Below are positions 18,440 to 26,995 of a DNA stretch of 64,000 nt, in pieces (the first letter of the stretch is position 1; each line of letters starts with the position of its first letter). Made by a program: the position numbers and the translations under genes. Under the pieces are notes generated by a model. It did not search any database, was not told where the DNA came from, and saw only the letters and a list, made by a program, of their open reading frames with translations. The DNA is from Flavobacteriales bacterium (GTDB lineage Bacteria; Bacteroidota; Bacteroidia; Flavobacteriales_F; PHOS-HE28). The stretch spans positions 25,800-89,799 of the forward strand of contig JAEUSY010000016.1 in assembly GCA_016788295.1 (NCBI GenBank). Reading direction: 5' to 3'.

Positions 18440-19813
18440 ATGAACACACGAACACGTTCCCTGACCATTGCCGCTGCACTTTTTATAGCCGCTGGTTGCT
18501 GGTTGACCTATTCCACCGGAAAAAGCACTGATACTACATCACATACCGGCAACCATACACCGTCCCAAAACGTCGCTGAGGCCAGTGCTGAAACAGTGGT
18601 GTCGGAAACACAACAACCTCCACGATCTGAACAAACGCAAACTGCGACCGCGCCCCGTATCGCTCGCCCCCCTATCGGTGAACAACCGGTCCAGGGAACT
18701 CACCGCCTGCCTGTCCAGCACTTCAGCGTGAACGCAATGCGCGACACCCTGCTGCGGACCGATGGCGGCTGCAGTGTACGTGTGCCCGCGAACTGCTTTG
18801 TGGATGCCAGCGGCAGATCCGTGAAAGGCCCGGTAACCGTGCACGTACAAGAGGCCCTTACCCCAACCGATCTACTGTTGGGCGGCCTGGCCACCGTGTA
18901 CAACGGCAAGGCGCTGGAGAGCGGCGGCAGCTTCTGCATCATGGCCAGTTCCATGGGCCAGGTGCTGCAACTGGCCAACGATATGGCGCTCGACATGGCC
19001 GTACCCTCGCGGATGAAGAAGGCCGGCATGCAGTTCTTCCCGGGCGAGGTGGAACAAGGCCAGGTGGTATGGCAACAACCCGAGCCGCTGGAGGCACCGG
19101 TGGCGCAACAAGAGGCCAAGGTTTTCTGGTTGGAGGACGTGAGCGATAGCCTCACCACCAATGTCACTTACCGCGTAGAAGGATTCGAAAAGCCCATGGA
19201 TGCGCCCATTGAGGTGACCGACCGTGTCAGCGAAGTGGCTTGGGCCAACGGAGGCCTCATGCTCAAGCGTGATAGCAGCTTTATGGTGGGTGATCACCAC
19301 GTGCACTTCTACGCCAATGCAACACCGACCAATACAGCCGTGGTGCCCTTCTGGCAGGTCGCAACCAGCGGTTCAGGCGTAGCAGTGATCGGCACCAACA
19401 CATTCCAAGAGGACCCCGCCGTTAATTACGTGTTCCGCGTGAAGCGTCTGGGCTGGGCCAACATTGATCGCCTGCTGAACGACAAGCGCACCCGCACTGT
19501 TGACCTGCGCACCACCATAGCCGACACCACCGGCTTGCAGGATGTACGCATCTCGCTGGTGATGAAGAGCCACAACCTCTACGTGCCCGGTTACCAGCGC
19601 AGTGATGGCGGCTACGGTTTCTCGCACGGCGACTTCGAACCCATGCAGTTGCCAATTGGGGCCAACGCGTTGGTGGTGGCCACCGCACAGCGCAACGGCA
19701 AGCCCTATTATGCCATGCAACCCATGGTCATAGCGCCCACCGCCCATGTGCAACTGCACTTGGAGCCCTCAACCGATGCGGAAATGAAAGCGGCGTTGAT
19801 GGCGGCGTTGTGA
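18440..19813 (+). CDS. Large putative lipoprotein of unknown function
   Basis: A 457-residue product whose start (MNTRTRSLTIAAALFIAAGC) is a lipoprotein signal with the lipobox cysteine at residue 20. A Thr/Ser/Gln-rich linker (residues 21-95) precedes a globular region with a ZU5-like or 'VPANCFVDASGRSVKGPVTV' segment around residue 115, often seen in Bacteroidota envelope proteins, and later beta-rich stretches. No enzyme motif is visible. ATG 18440 is selected because it places the lipobox correctly. It is flanked by intergenic DNA on the left and by a convergent small membrane protein gene on the right, so it is probably monocistronic. Confidence 0.7.
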   Translation: MNTRTRSLTIAAALFIAAGCWLTYSTGKSTDTTSHTGNHTPSQNVAEASAETVVSETQQPPRSEQTQTATAPRIARPPIGEQPVQGTHRLPVQHFSVNAMRDTLLRTDGGCSVRVPANCFVDASGRSVKGPVTVHVQEALTPTDLLLGGLATVYNGKALESGGSFCIMASSMGQVLQLANDMALDMAVPSRMKKAGMQFFPGEVEQGQVVWQQPEPLEAPVAQQEAKVFWLEDVSDSLTTNVTYRVEGFEKPMDAPIEVTDRVSEVAWANGGLMLKRDSSFMVGDHHVHFYANATPTNTAVVPFWQVATSGSGVAVIGTNTFQEDPAVNYVFRVKRLGWANIDRLLNDKRTRTVDLRTTIADTTGLQDVRISLVMKSHNLYVPGYQRSDGGYGFSHGDFEPMQLPIGANALVVATAQRNGKPYYAMQPMVIAPTAHVQLHLEPSTDAEMKAALMAAL

Positions 19814-19833
19814 GCGTCCGCAGACCGCGGGCC

Positions 19834-20193
19834 TCAGGTCCGCAGGTTCTGCCAACCCACGAATGCCATCCCGGCTCCGCTAAGAACCGGACCATAGGCG
19901 ACGATATAATAGCCCTTCATGTCCATCATGCCAAAGAAGGTGCCCAGTGTGATCAACAAGCCGGATCCGCATAGTGCCAGTCCGCCGTACATCATGTTGC
20001 GGTTACGGCTGTTCGCGGCATCCTTCAGCATGTGCCGCATCAATTGGTCATCCACGGCGATGAAGATCTCACGGATCACTTTATCTGGCATACCGTCCTG
20101 CTCCAAGCGTCGGCGTATATCGCTCAGTTCCATACGCCCGGCACGGATCTCGTCCACAAAGTGGGCTATGGTGTGGGCGTGGTCGGTGGACAT
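19834..20193 (-). CDS. Small membrane protein with two transmembrane segments
   Basis: A 119-residue protein with a soluble helical N-terminal half (FVDEIRAGRMELSDIRRRLEQDGMPDKVIREIFIAVDDQ) and two closely spaced hydrophobic segments (YGGLALCGSGLLITLGTFF and YYIVAYGPVLSGAGMAFVGW). I do not recognise a named family. A second start two codons upstream (20199) cannot be excluded. A TAGTTTCG box lies about 18 nt before the start. It converges on the large lipoprotein gene with 20 bp between stops. Confidence 0.6.
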   Translation of the reverse strand: MSTDHAHTIAHFVDEIRAGRMELSDIRRRLEQDGMPDKVIREIFIAVDDQLMRHMLKDAANSRNRNMMYGGLALCGSGLLITLGTFFGMMDMKGYYIVAYGPVLSGAGMAFVGWQNLRT

Positions 20194-20307
20194 GAACATT
20201 GAACCGACACGAAACTACACGCCTGCAGCGTAACGAACGAAAGGGCCTTACCATTTACCAATGACCACAGAACCTTGACGAGTTCAGCACCTCCGTAACT
20301 TGCCTGC

Positions 20308-20694
20308 ATGCTGCGATCCTGCCTGCTGCTTGTGGTATTGGCACTCCTTTTCGGGGGGGTATGCCACGCGCAGGACCAACTACCGTTCGGTAGTGTGGAG
20401 GAGTGTTTCAATGGTGGAAGGAAAGAGTACCACCATGCGTTCAAGTCAAAGATCCGCTGGCCACACGACAGCTTGATGACCAACAAGAACCTGGGGCGCG
20501 TCTACTTCGACGTTGAACTGGACACCTTGGGCCGCATCGTGAACTTCACCGTCATCCACTCACCGAACCCTCTATTGGAACAGGAAGTGCGCACAAAGCT
20601 TCTCGCGACCCAAGGCTTGTGGAAGCCGTTGGTCGTGGATGGTCAGGTGAGCCCGTGCCAGGTGCGGGATCATGTCTACTTCGAGTTCAGGTAA
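20308..20694 (+). CDS. Secreted TonB C-terminal-like domain protein
   Basis: A 128-residue exported protein: signal peptide (residues 1-21, ending CHA) and a single domain resembling the TonB C-terminal fold (GRVYFDVELDTLGRIVNFTVIHSPNPLLEQEV ... WKPLVVDGQ). In Bacteroidota such free-standing periplasmic TonB_C-like domains are common; they lack the membrane anchor and proline-rich arm, so energising a receptor is unlikely. Three cysteines remain in the mature part. TAACTTGC ends 4 nt before the ATG, consistent with a leaderless transcript. Confidence 0.7.
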   Translation: MLRSCLLLVVLALLFGGVCHAQDQLPFGSVEECFNGGRKEYHHAFKSKIRWPHDSLMTNKNLGRVYFDVELDTLGRIVNFTVIHSPNPLLEQEVRTKLLATQGLWKPLVVDGQVSPCQVRDHVYFEFR

Positions 20695-20837
20695 TACGCT
20701 TCGCACGCATCGCCCTTCTGTTTTGTTCCATCTAACATCGGTGGCGGTCCGTCGGATCATGCCTTGTTCAATGTGCCACGCTTCTATCCTTGTGCGCAGC
20801 CGACCATCCACCCTAATTTTATCCGCAGCACACGCCC

Positions 20838-21602
20838 ATGTCCGTCAACCCAGCCGCCATCCGCATTCTGATCGTAGAGGATGAACCGATCATCAGCCGC
20901 GATATTGAAAGACGGCTGAAGGACATGGGCTATGAGGTGACCGGGATCATTCGCGATGGGCTGGGCGCCGTGGACCGGGCCAAGGACGATGCGCCGGATG
21001 TGGTGCTGATGGACATCAAGTTGAAGGATGGGCCGAGCGGTATCATGGCAGCGCGCACCATCCGGCAGGACCTTGGCATACCAGTGATCTTCCTGACGGC
21101 GAACAGTGACGAGGCGACCGTGAGCAAGGCGCGTTTGGCCGAGCCCTACGGCTTTGTAGTGAAGCCCTTCAGCGATCCGGCACTTCGCACGGCCATTGAG
21201 ATCGCATTGGCGCACTTTGAGGAAGAAATGCGGGTACTGCGCGAGCGCGACCGGCTTTATAGTTTGATGGAGGACGGCACCGACCAGGAGTACTTGTTCG
21301 TGAAGAGCAAAGGGCGCCAGATCCGTTTGCGCATGCGCGACATCACCTTTCTGGAAGCACTAAAGGACTATGTGGGCATCCACGTGGGTGGCCAGCGCTA
21401 TGTGATACACAGCACCTTGCAGGACCTGGAGGCTCGAATACCTGCGCGGCAGTTCATGCGCGTACACCGGTCTTTTATAGTGCGGCTGGACAAGATCCAG
21501 AGCGTGGAAGAGGGCCAGGTGACCTTGGAACACGAAGCCAAGCCCGTGCCGATCGGCGGGTCGTACCTGGGTAAGGTACGCGAGCGCTTGGACCCCTTGT
21601 AG
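20838..21602 (+). CDS. LytTR-family response regulator
   Basis: A 254-residue two-domain regulator. The receiver domain (residues 8-125) has the acidic pair E14/D15, phosphoacceptor D59 in VVLMDIKLKDG, T93-type FLTAN and the lysine in FVVKPF. A helical linker leads to a LytTR DNA-binding domain (about 150-250) with ITFLEALKDYVGIHVGG, LEARIPARQFMRVHRSFIV and GGSYLGKVRE. It should bind direct repeats upstream of targets when phosphorylated. No histidine kinase gene is adjacent, so its partner is elsewhere. The next gene begins 150 bp downstream and is a possible target. Confidence 0.92.
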   Translation: MSVNPAAIRILIVEDEPIISRDIERRLKDMGYEVTGIIRDGLGAVDRAKDDAPDVVLMDIKLKDGPSGIMAARTIRQDLGIPVIFLTANSDEATVSKARLAEPYGFVVKPFSDPALRTAIEIALAHFEEEMRVLRERDRLYSLMEDGTDQEYLFVKSKGRQIRLRMRDITFLEALKDYVGIHVGGQRYVIHSTLQDLEARIPARQFMRVHRSFIVRLDKIQSVEEGQVTLEHEAKPVPIGGSYLGKVRERLDPL

Positions 21603-21755
21603 GGTGGGATCAGGCGCTCGGTTCGGGCCGCGGATCAGGGACCTTGGAGAGTAACGGAAAGTGATCTCCAAAATGGTCCGAATGGAATGAAGATAGGGCG
21701 ACAGGTCCTATTTTGCACTCCAGAAACACGGCCCCAACCCTACAACGTCCTCCCC

Positions 21756-24700
21756 ATGTCCCAAGGCCCCCTACGCCATCTGAACGTATTGCCCGCCCTA
21801 TTCGCTCTTTCCTTGATGGGGCAGGCTCAGGATAAGCTTCCCGAGCTTCGGGTGTTCCCAACTGGAGCTGAACTGCTCGATGAGGGCCACCGCCTGAACC
21901 GCGAAGAGAAATACAGCGCCTCAATTGCCAAGTATGAGGCCATCAACGAGAACGATACCACCTACGAGTCCGCATTGCTCGAGATAGGTGTTATTCACTA
22001 CAAACAGAAGGATTACGCCAAGAGCGAGGTCGCCTTCAGAAAAGGGTACGACCTCAACGGCTCCATGGTCCACGTGTTCGCCAAGAACATGGGCCTGCTT
22101 TATAGCGAGATGAAGGAGTTCGACAAGGCGCTGGCCTGGATGGACAAGGTGATCGCGGAATTTCCCCGCAACAGCGACCTGCTGTACACCAAGGGAGGGA
22201 TCTATGAGAACAAGGGCGACCACAAGGCCGCCATGGAGACCTACATGGCCTGCGCACGCAGCAACCCCTACCACACGCGCACCCATCTGCGATTGAGCGC
22301 ATTGGCCGTTAACGAAGGCGCCTTGGCACAGGCGGCCATGTCGCAGTTCTATTTCCTCTACATCTGCGATGGTGGCGATGAAGCGACCAATGCGCTGGCC
22401 TGGCTGAACGAGTTCCTGCGCGGCAGTATCAAGGCAGAACCAAAGAACGTCGCCATTCCTGGCCGCGATAACTACTCCGAGATCGACCTGTTGATCGAGA
22501 ACCGCATTGCATTGAGCAATTCGTACAAGGCATACAAGGGGCTGATGCTCCCCTTCGCTCGTCAGTACCACCTTTTGGTGGACCAACTGGCCAAGGACCC
22601 ACCCTCTGGCGATTTCTGGAGCGACTACTACCTGCCCATTTTCCTTCAGTTCCGCAAAGAAGGCTTGGAAGAAGGTTGGCTGTACCACTGCCTCGGCTAC
22701 AGTGGCAATTCGGACCACCTGAAAGAGGTTAAAAAGAACGAAGCGAAGCGCACCAAGTTCTATGGGCGTGCTGCGGACATCCTACGCGAGAACCGTTGCA
22801 CCTTCACCGAGCAGCTCTCGAGTGGTCCGCAGGAGGTATACCACGCCTACAAGAACGCAGCGCTCATGGCCTATGGTCCCTATGACAAGTCCACAGGGAA
22901 TCTGGTGGGCGAGAGCTATTTCTATCACCCGAACGGACGCTTGGCCAGTTTCGGCAAGTTCGATAATGAGGGCGACCGTCAAGGCCCATGGGTGTACTAC
23001 CATGCCAACGGTCGTGTACGTTCAAAAGACATGTACAAGGACAATGAGCTCAACGGACCGTACATGGACTACTATGCATCCGGCGTTCGCGAGGACTCCA
23101 CCACCTTCAAGGAAGGCAAAGTGGACGGCCCCTACTTCGAGCACAGCCTATCAGGCGGGCTGCGTCGCATGCGCACCTTCAACGCCGACGGCGCCAATGG
23201 TCCTAGCGAGCTGTTCTATCAATGTGGTACCAAGGAGTACGACATGAACCTGAAGGACGGAAAAGTGGAAGGTGATGTGAAAGGCTACTGGGCCGATGGT
23301 CGCAAAGAGTTCGAAGGTGTGTTCAAGGATGATAAGCGTAATGGCATTAACCGCAACTTCGACCATGAGGGTCGAGTGATCAGTGAAGTGAGCTATCTGG
23401 ACGGCAAGTTCGATGGGCCGTTCAAGTACTATCACCCCAATGGCCAACTGCGTGTGGAAGGCACGTCCAAGGCCGGATCGACCGTAGGCGAACGCCGCAC
23501 ATACCACCCCAACGGCAAGCCGAACGTAGTGGAACGGTACAACGACAAGGGCAAGCTGCAAGGGCAGGCCCAGGAGCACGACGCCGATGGGAAGCTCACC
23601 TATGAGAGCACCTACGAGAACGGCAAGATGATGAGCTACAAGTACTATGACAAGTCGGGCGCTGTCATAAAAGAGGCCAAACGCCAGAAAGGGGCATTCG
23701 ACTTCGTAGGCTATTTCCCCAATGGCAGCAAGGCCAGCGAGGGCCGCTATCGCGATGCAGAAGGCAAGGAAGGCGAATGGACATACTTCTGGGAAGACGG
23801 CAGCCTGCGTGCCAAAGAGCGCTTCGTTGATGGTGCACTGGAAGGACGGGTGGACAATTACCACCGCAATGGCGCATTGAAGTCGTCGGCCACGTATGTA
23901 TCCGGCGAAGAAAGCGGACCCTACTGCATCTACTACCCCAATGGCACCAAACAAGAGGAAGGCACCAAGCTGGATGGCGACCTCCACGGGGAGCGCATCA
24001 CGTACCGCGCTGATGGCACCGTGGATCGCAAGGAGTTCTACCAGAATGGCAATTCCGTGGGCATCCAATACGCACATGACCCGGAAGGACGCGTGGTGGA
24101 CAAGACCTGGTACGAAGCGGACATCTTCACACGGATCGTTACACTGGATAGCACCGGAAAGGTGATCGACAGCATTGATGTTCCGGCCTCACGCGAATTC
24201 CTATTGAAGGGCCGACAATTGGATGGCAGGGTGCGCCGTGAGCACATGTATGTGAACCGGATAGGCCACGGTACTTACAAGGCCTACCACCCCAACGGGA
24301 AGGTATCCGTTGAAGGCCGCTTCGTGAACGGCGATCGACATGGCGAATGGAAATTCTATTACCACAACGGCAAACTTTCGGGCACTGCGGTCTACGACCT
24401 GGGCACGCTCCATGGCCCGGATGTGGATTACTACGAGAACGGCAACAAGAAGAGCGAGGTGAACTTTGTACATGGCAATCGCGAGGGTGACCTGGTGCGG
24501 TACCACGAAAATGGTCAGGTGAGCAGTCGTGTACCACAATTCTTCGATATGGACCATGGCACAGCAACCTACTACACCGAAAAAGGTGAAGTTGAGATGG
24601 TCCGATATTATGAGATGGACCGCCTGATCGGCTACAGCTACGAAGGACCGGATGGCCAGCTGGTGCCCATGATCCCCGTTGTGAACGAGACCGGGCGCAT

Positions 24701-25073
24701 CGAGACCAAGTTCCGTAACGGCAAGACCGCACGCATCATGGACCTGAAGAACGGCTATGTGAACGGCGACCTGACCCAGTACAGCTCCGAAGGCAAACTG
24801 ATCAGCAAACGCACCTACTTGAACGGCGACGAGCACGGCACCACCGAGTTCTACCATGCAAACGGCCAACTGCGTTACAAAGGCAACTACATATGCGGGC
24901 AGGCCGATGGAGAGCATCTCTCCTATTACGACAACGGCAAGCTGCGCCAACGGTCCCTCTACAAAAGCGGTGACCAGAACGGCATTACGCTCAGGTATGA
25001 CCGCACCACTGGAAAGGTTACCGAGCAACTGTATTACAGGAACGACAACCTGATCGCCATCACGCCCAAATAG
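21756..25073 (+). CDS. Exported TPR and MORN/YwqK-repeat protein
   Basis: A 1105-residue exported protein. The signal peptide ends around residue 27 (SLMGQAQ). Residues 35-230 contain tetratricopeptide repeats (AELLDEGHRLNREEKYSASIAKYEAI type). From about residue 400 to the end, MORN-variant repeats of about 23 residues recur (YHPNGxL.xxG.F.xGxxxGxWxxY), more than twenty by eye, some degenerate, interrupted near residue 800-830. MORN/YwqK repeats form extended beta-hairpin rods; in Bacteroidota these proteins are abundant with unproven roles. ATG 21756 leaves a proper signal peptide. The stop abuts the next gene's ATG with no gap, so translation is probably coupled. Confidence 0.88.
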   Translation: MSQGPLRHLNVLPALFALSLMGQAQDKLPELRVFPTGAELLDEGHRLNREEKYSASIAKYEAINENDTTYESALLEIGVIHYKQKDYAKSEVAFRKGYDLNGSMVHVFAKNMGLLYSEMKEFDKALAWMDKVIAEFPRNSDLLYTKGGIYENKGDHKAAMETYMACARSNPYHTRTHLRLSALAVNEGALAQAAMSQFYFLYICDGGDEATNALAWLNEFLRGSIKAEPKNVAIPGRDNYSEIDLLIENRIALSNSYKAYKGLMLPFARQYHLLVDQLAKDPPSGDFWSDYYLPIFLQFRKEGLEEGWLYHCLGYSGNSDHLKEVKKNEAKRTKFYGRAADILRENRCTFTEQLSSGPQEVYHAYKNAALMAYGPYDKSTGNLVGESYFYHPNGRLASFGKFDNEGDRQGPWVYYHANGRVRSKDMYKDNELNGPYMDYYASGVREDSTTFKEGKVDGPYFEHSLSGGLRRMRTFNADGANGPSELFYQCGTKEYDMNLKDGKVEGDVKGYWADGRKEFEGVFKDDKRNGINRNFDHEGRVISEVSYLDGKFDGPFKYYHPNGQLRVEGTSKAGSTVGERRTYHPNGKPNVVERYNDKGKLQGQAQEHDADGKLTYESTYENGKMMSYKYYDKSGAVIKEAKRQKGAFDFVGYFPNGSKASEGRYRDAEGKEGEWTYFWEDGSLRAKERFVDGALEGRVDNYHRNGALKSSATYVSGEESGPYCIYYPNGTKQEEGTKLDGDLHGERITYRADGTVDRKEFYQNGNSVGIQYAHDPEGRVVDKTWYEADIFTRIVTLDSTGKVIDSIDVPASREFLLKGRQLDGRVRREHMYVNRIGHGTYKAYHPNGKVSVEGRFVNGDRHGEWKFYYHNGKLSGTAVYDLGTLHGPDVDYYENGNKKSEVNFVHGNREGDLVRYHENGQVSSRVPQFFDMDHGTATYYTEKGEVEMVRYYEMDRLIGYSYEGPDGQLVPMIPVVNETGRIETKFRNGKTARIMDLKNGYVNGDLTQYSSEGKLISKRTYLNGDEHGTTEFYHANGQLRYKGNYICGQADGEHLSYYDNGKLRQRSLYKSGDQNGITLRYDRTTGKVTEQLYYRNDNLIAITPK

Positions 25074-26993
25074 ATGCGTTCACTTCTTTCCATTCCCGCT
25101 CTTTGTTTCGCTGTGCTGCACTGCGCGGCACAAGGCCCCAGTGAAGTGGACAGGCTGAAAGGCCTATACAAGGATGCGCCCAGTGCACTGATCAAGAACC
25201 ACACCACCTATACGTTCACCATGGCAAAGGGCCAGGTGAAAGCCGTGCGCGTGGTGGAGCGAGAGCGTATGATGCTCACAAAGTATCCGGGCATGGAGAG
25301 CGAGGACGTGTACTATGCCAAGTCCTTGGTCACATTGAACGGTCTAAACGCATGGTCGATGGTGCCCGGCGAAAAAGGCTATCGCAAAGTGCCGGTGGAC
25401 CGCATCACCCATAAGGACGATCTGGATGATCAGATCTTCCATAACGACAACAGGGTGGCCAGCTTTGTGTTCCCTTCGGTCGATGTGGGCACGGTAACCC
25501 ACTTGGACTATGGATTGGACTACAGCGATGCGCGCATGCTGACAGGCCATTTCTTCGGCAGCGGTGAGCCTGTGGAACTAAGCACGCTGACCATCATCAC
25601 CGACCCTGGTATTGAGATCGATGTACGCACCTTCCATGTGGACCCTGCGCAACTGCGAAAAGAGGTCACCACCAAAGGCAAGAAGACCATCACCACCTAC
25701 ACGATGACAGGGCTCCAGCCCTTTCGATCGGACGATGATGCGCCCAATTTCCGCTACTTCGTTCCGCATGCGTATGTGCTGGTGAAGAACTACAGTACAG
25801 GGAAGAGATCCGAACCGATGCTCGGTGATGTAAGCCTGTTGTACAAGATGTACTACGAGAACATCGTGAACACCGAGGGCCCTCCGACCGCGGACATCAA
25901 GGCGTTGGTGGACAGCATTACCGACCCCTCGCTCCCTGAGGAGGAGAACGTGCGACGCATTTTCAACTGGGTGCAGGACCATGTGAAGTACATCGCCTTC
26001 GAGGACGGCATGAACGGACTGGTGCCCCTTCCCGCCGAACAGGTACTGACCAGCCGTTATGGTGATTGCAAGGGCATGGCCTGCCTGCTCACCACGATGA
26101 ACCGCTGCATTGGTGCCGATGTGCACCTGGCCTGGACCGGATCGCGCAACATCCCTTACCACTATTCCGAGCTGCCCACACCTGCCGCCGATGACCATAT
26201 GATCGCCGTGTACCGGCCGGAGAACGATCCCATTTTCCTGGACGCCACAGGTGCCGATGTGCCCTTCGGTATGCCCACCGCCTTCATACAGGGCAAGGAC
26301 GTGCTGGTATCCATGGGTCCCGACCGCTTCGTGGTGCTGAACGTGCCCGTGGTACCCGCCAAGGACAATCTGCGGGCCGATACCAATAGAGCGGTGATCG
26401 ATGGCGACAAGTTCGTCGGCTACACGGATTCATGGTCCACTGGCTTCCACCGTAGCACCATTGCTGGAGCGTTCCGCCGGGTGAAGGCCGAGGACCACAA
26501 GGAGATGGTGCGCCGCATGCTGTCCAAGGGCAACAACAAGTTCAAGGTTGACAGCTTCACCGTGGCCGGGCGCGAGGACCGAAATGCCCCCTTCCACCTG
26601 AAGGCCTGGTGGTCCATCGGCGACATTGTGCGCAGCGGGAATGGCGAACAATACGTGAACCTTCATCTCGACCGTCCCTTCCTTGACCGCCTTTACCGTG
26701 AAAGTCGTAAGGTGGGCGTGGAGAACGACCACACGAGTGCGTTCACCAGCGTCACCATCCTACAGATCCCCAAGGGGGCGAAAGTGACCCACGTACCCGA
26801 ACCCAGCTCCTACAAGGACGAACGCTTCAGCTACACCATCACCTACGAGGTATTGCCCACCGAAGTGCGTTGCATCGGCCAGTTCGATGAGGAGCGTATC
26901 TACCTCAGTGTCGAGGACCTGGCCGTTTGGCGCACCATGCTCAAGAAACTGCGTTCCGACATGGACCGCTCTGTTGTACTCCGTATCCCCTGA
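25074..26993 (+). CDS. DUF3857/transglutaminase-like exported protein
   Basis: A 639-residue exported protein. The signal peptide (residues 1-19) is followed by a DUF3857-type beta-sandwich (about 40-270) and a transglutaminase-like cysteine-protease fold domain. All three catalytic positions are visible: Cys in SRYGDCKGMA (about 328), His in DDHMIAVY (about 378) and Asp in IFLDATGAD (about 390). A C-terminal beta domain completes the protein. Bacterial members may act as peptidases or crosslinking enzymes in the periplasm; the reaction here is unknown. The ATG directly follows the stop of the MORN gene, and the next gene starts 2 bp after its own stop. Confidence 0.87.
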   Translation: MRSLLSIPALCFAVLHCAAQGPSEVDRLKGLYKDAPSALIKNHTTYTFTMAKGQVKAVRVVERERMMLTKYPGMESEDVYYAKSLVTLNGLNAWSMVPGEKGYRKVPVDRITHKDDLDDQIFHNDNRVASFVFPSVDVGTVTHLDYGLDYSDARMLTGHFFGSGEPVELSTLTIITDPGIEIDVRTFHVDPAQLRKEVTTKGKKTITTYTMTGLQPFRSDDDAPNFRYFVPHAYVLVKNYSTGKRSEPMLGDVSLLYKMYYENIVNTEGPPTADIKALVDSITDPSLPEEENVRRIFNWVQDHVKYIAFEDGMNGLVPLPAEQVLTSRYGDCKGMACLLTTMNRCIGADVHLAWTGSRNIPYHYSELPTPAADDHMIAVYRPENDPIFLDATGADVPFGMPTAFIQGKDVLVSMGPDRFVVLNVPVVPAKDNLRADTNRAVIDGDKFVGYTDSWSTGFHRSTIAGAFRRVKAEDHKEMVRRMLSKGNNKFKVDSFTVAGREDRNAPFHLKAWWSIGDIVRSGNGEQYVNLHLDRPFLDRLYRESRKVGVENDHTSAFTSVTILQIPKGAKVTHVPEPSSYKDERFSYTITYEVLPTEVRCIGQFDEERIYLSVEDLAVWRTMLKKLRSDMDRSVVLRIP

Positions 26994-26995
26994 CC

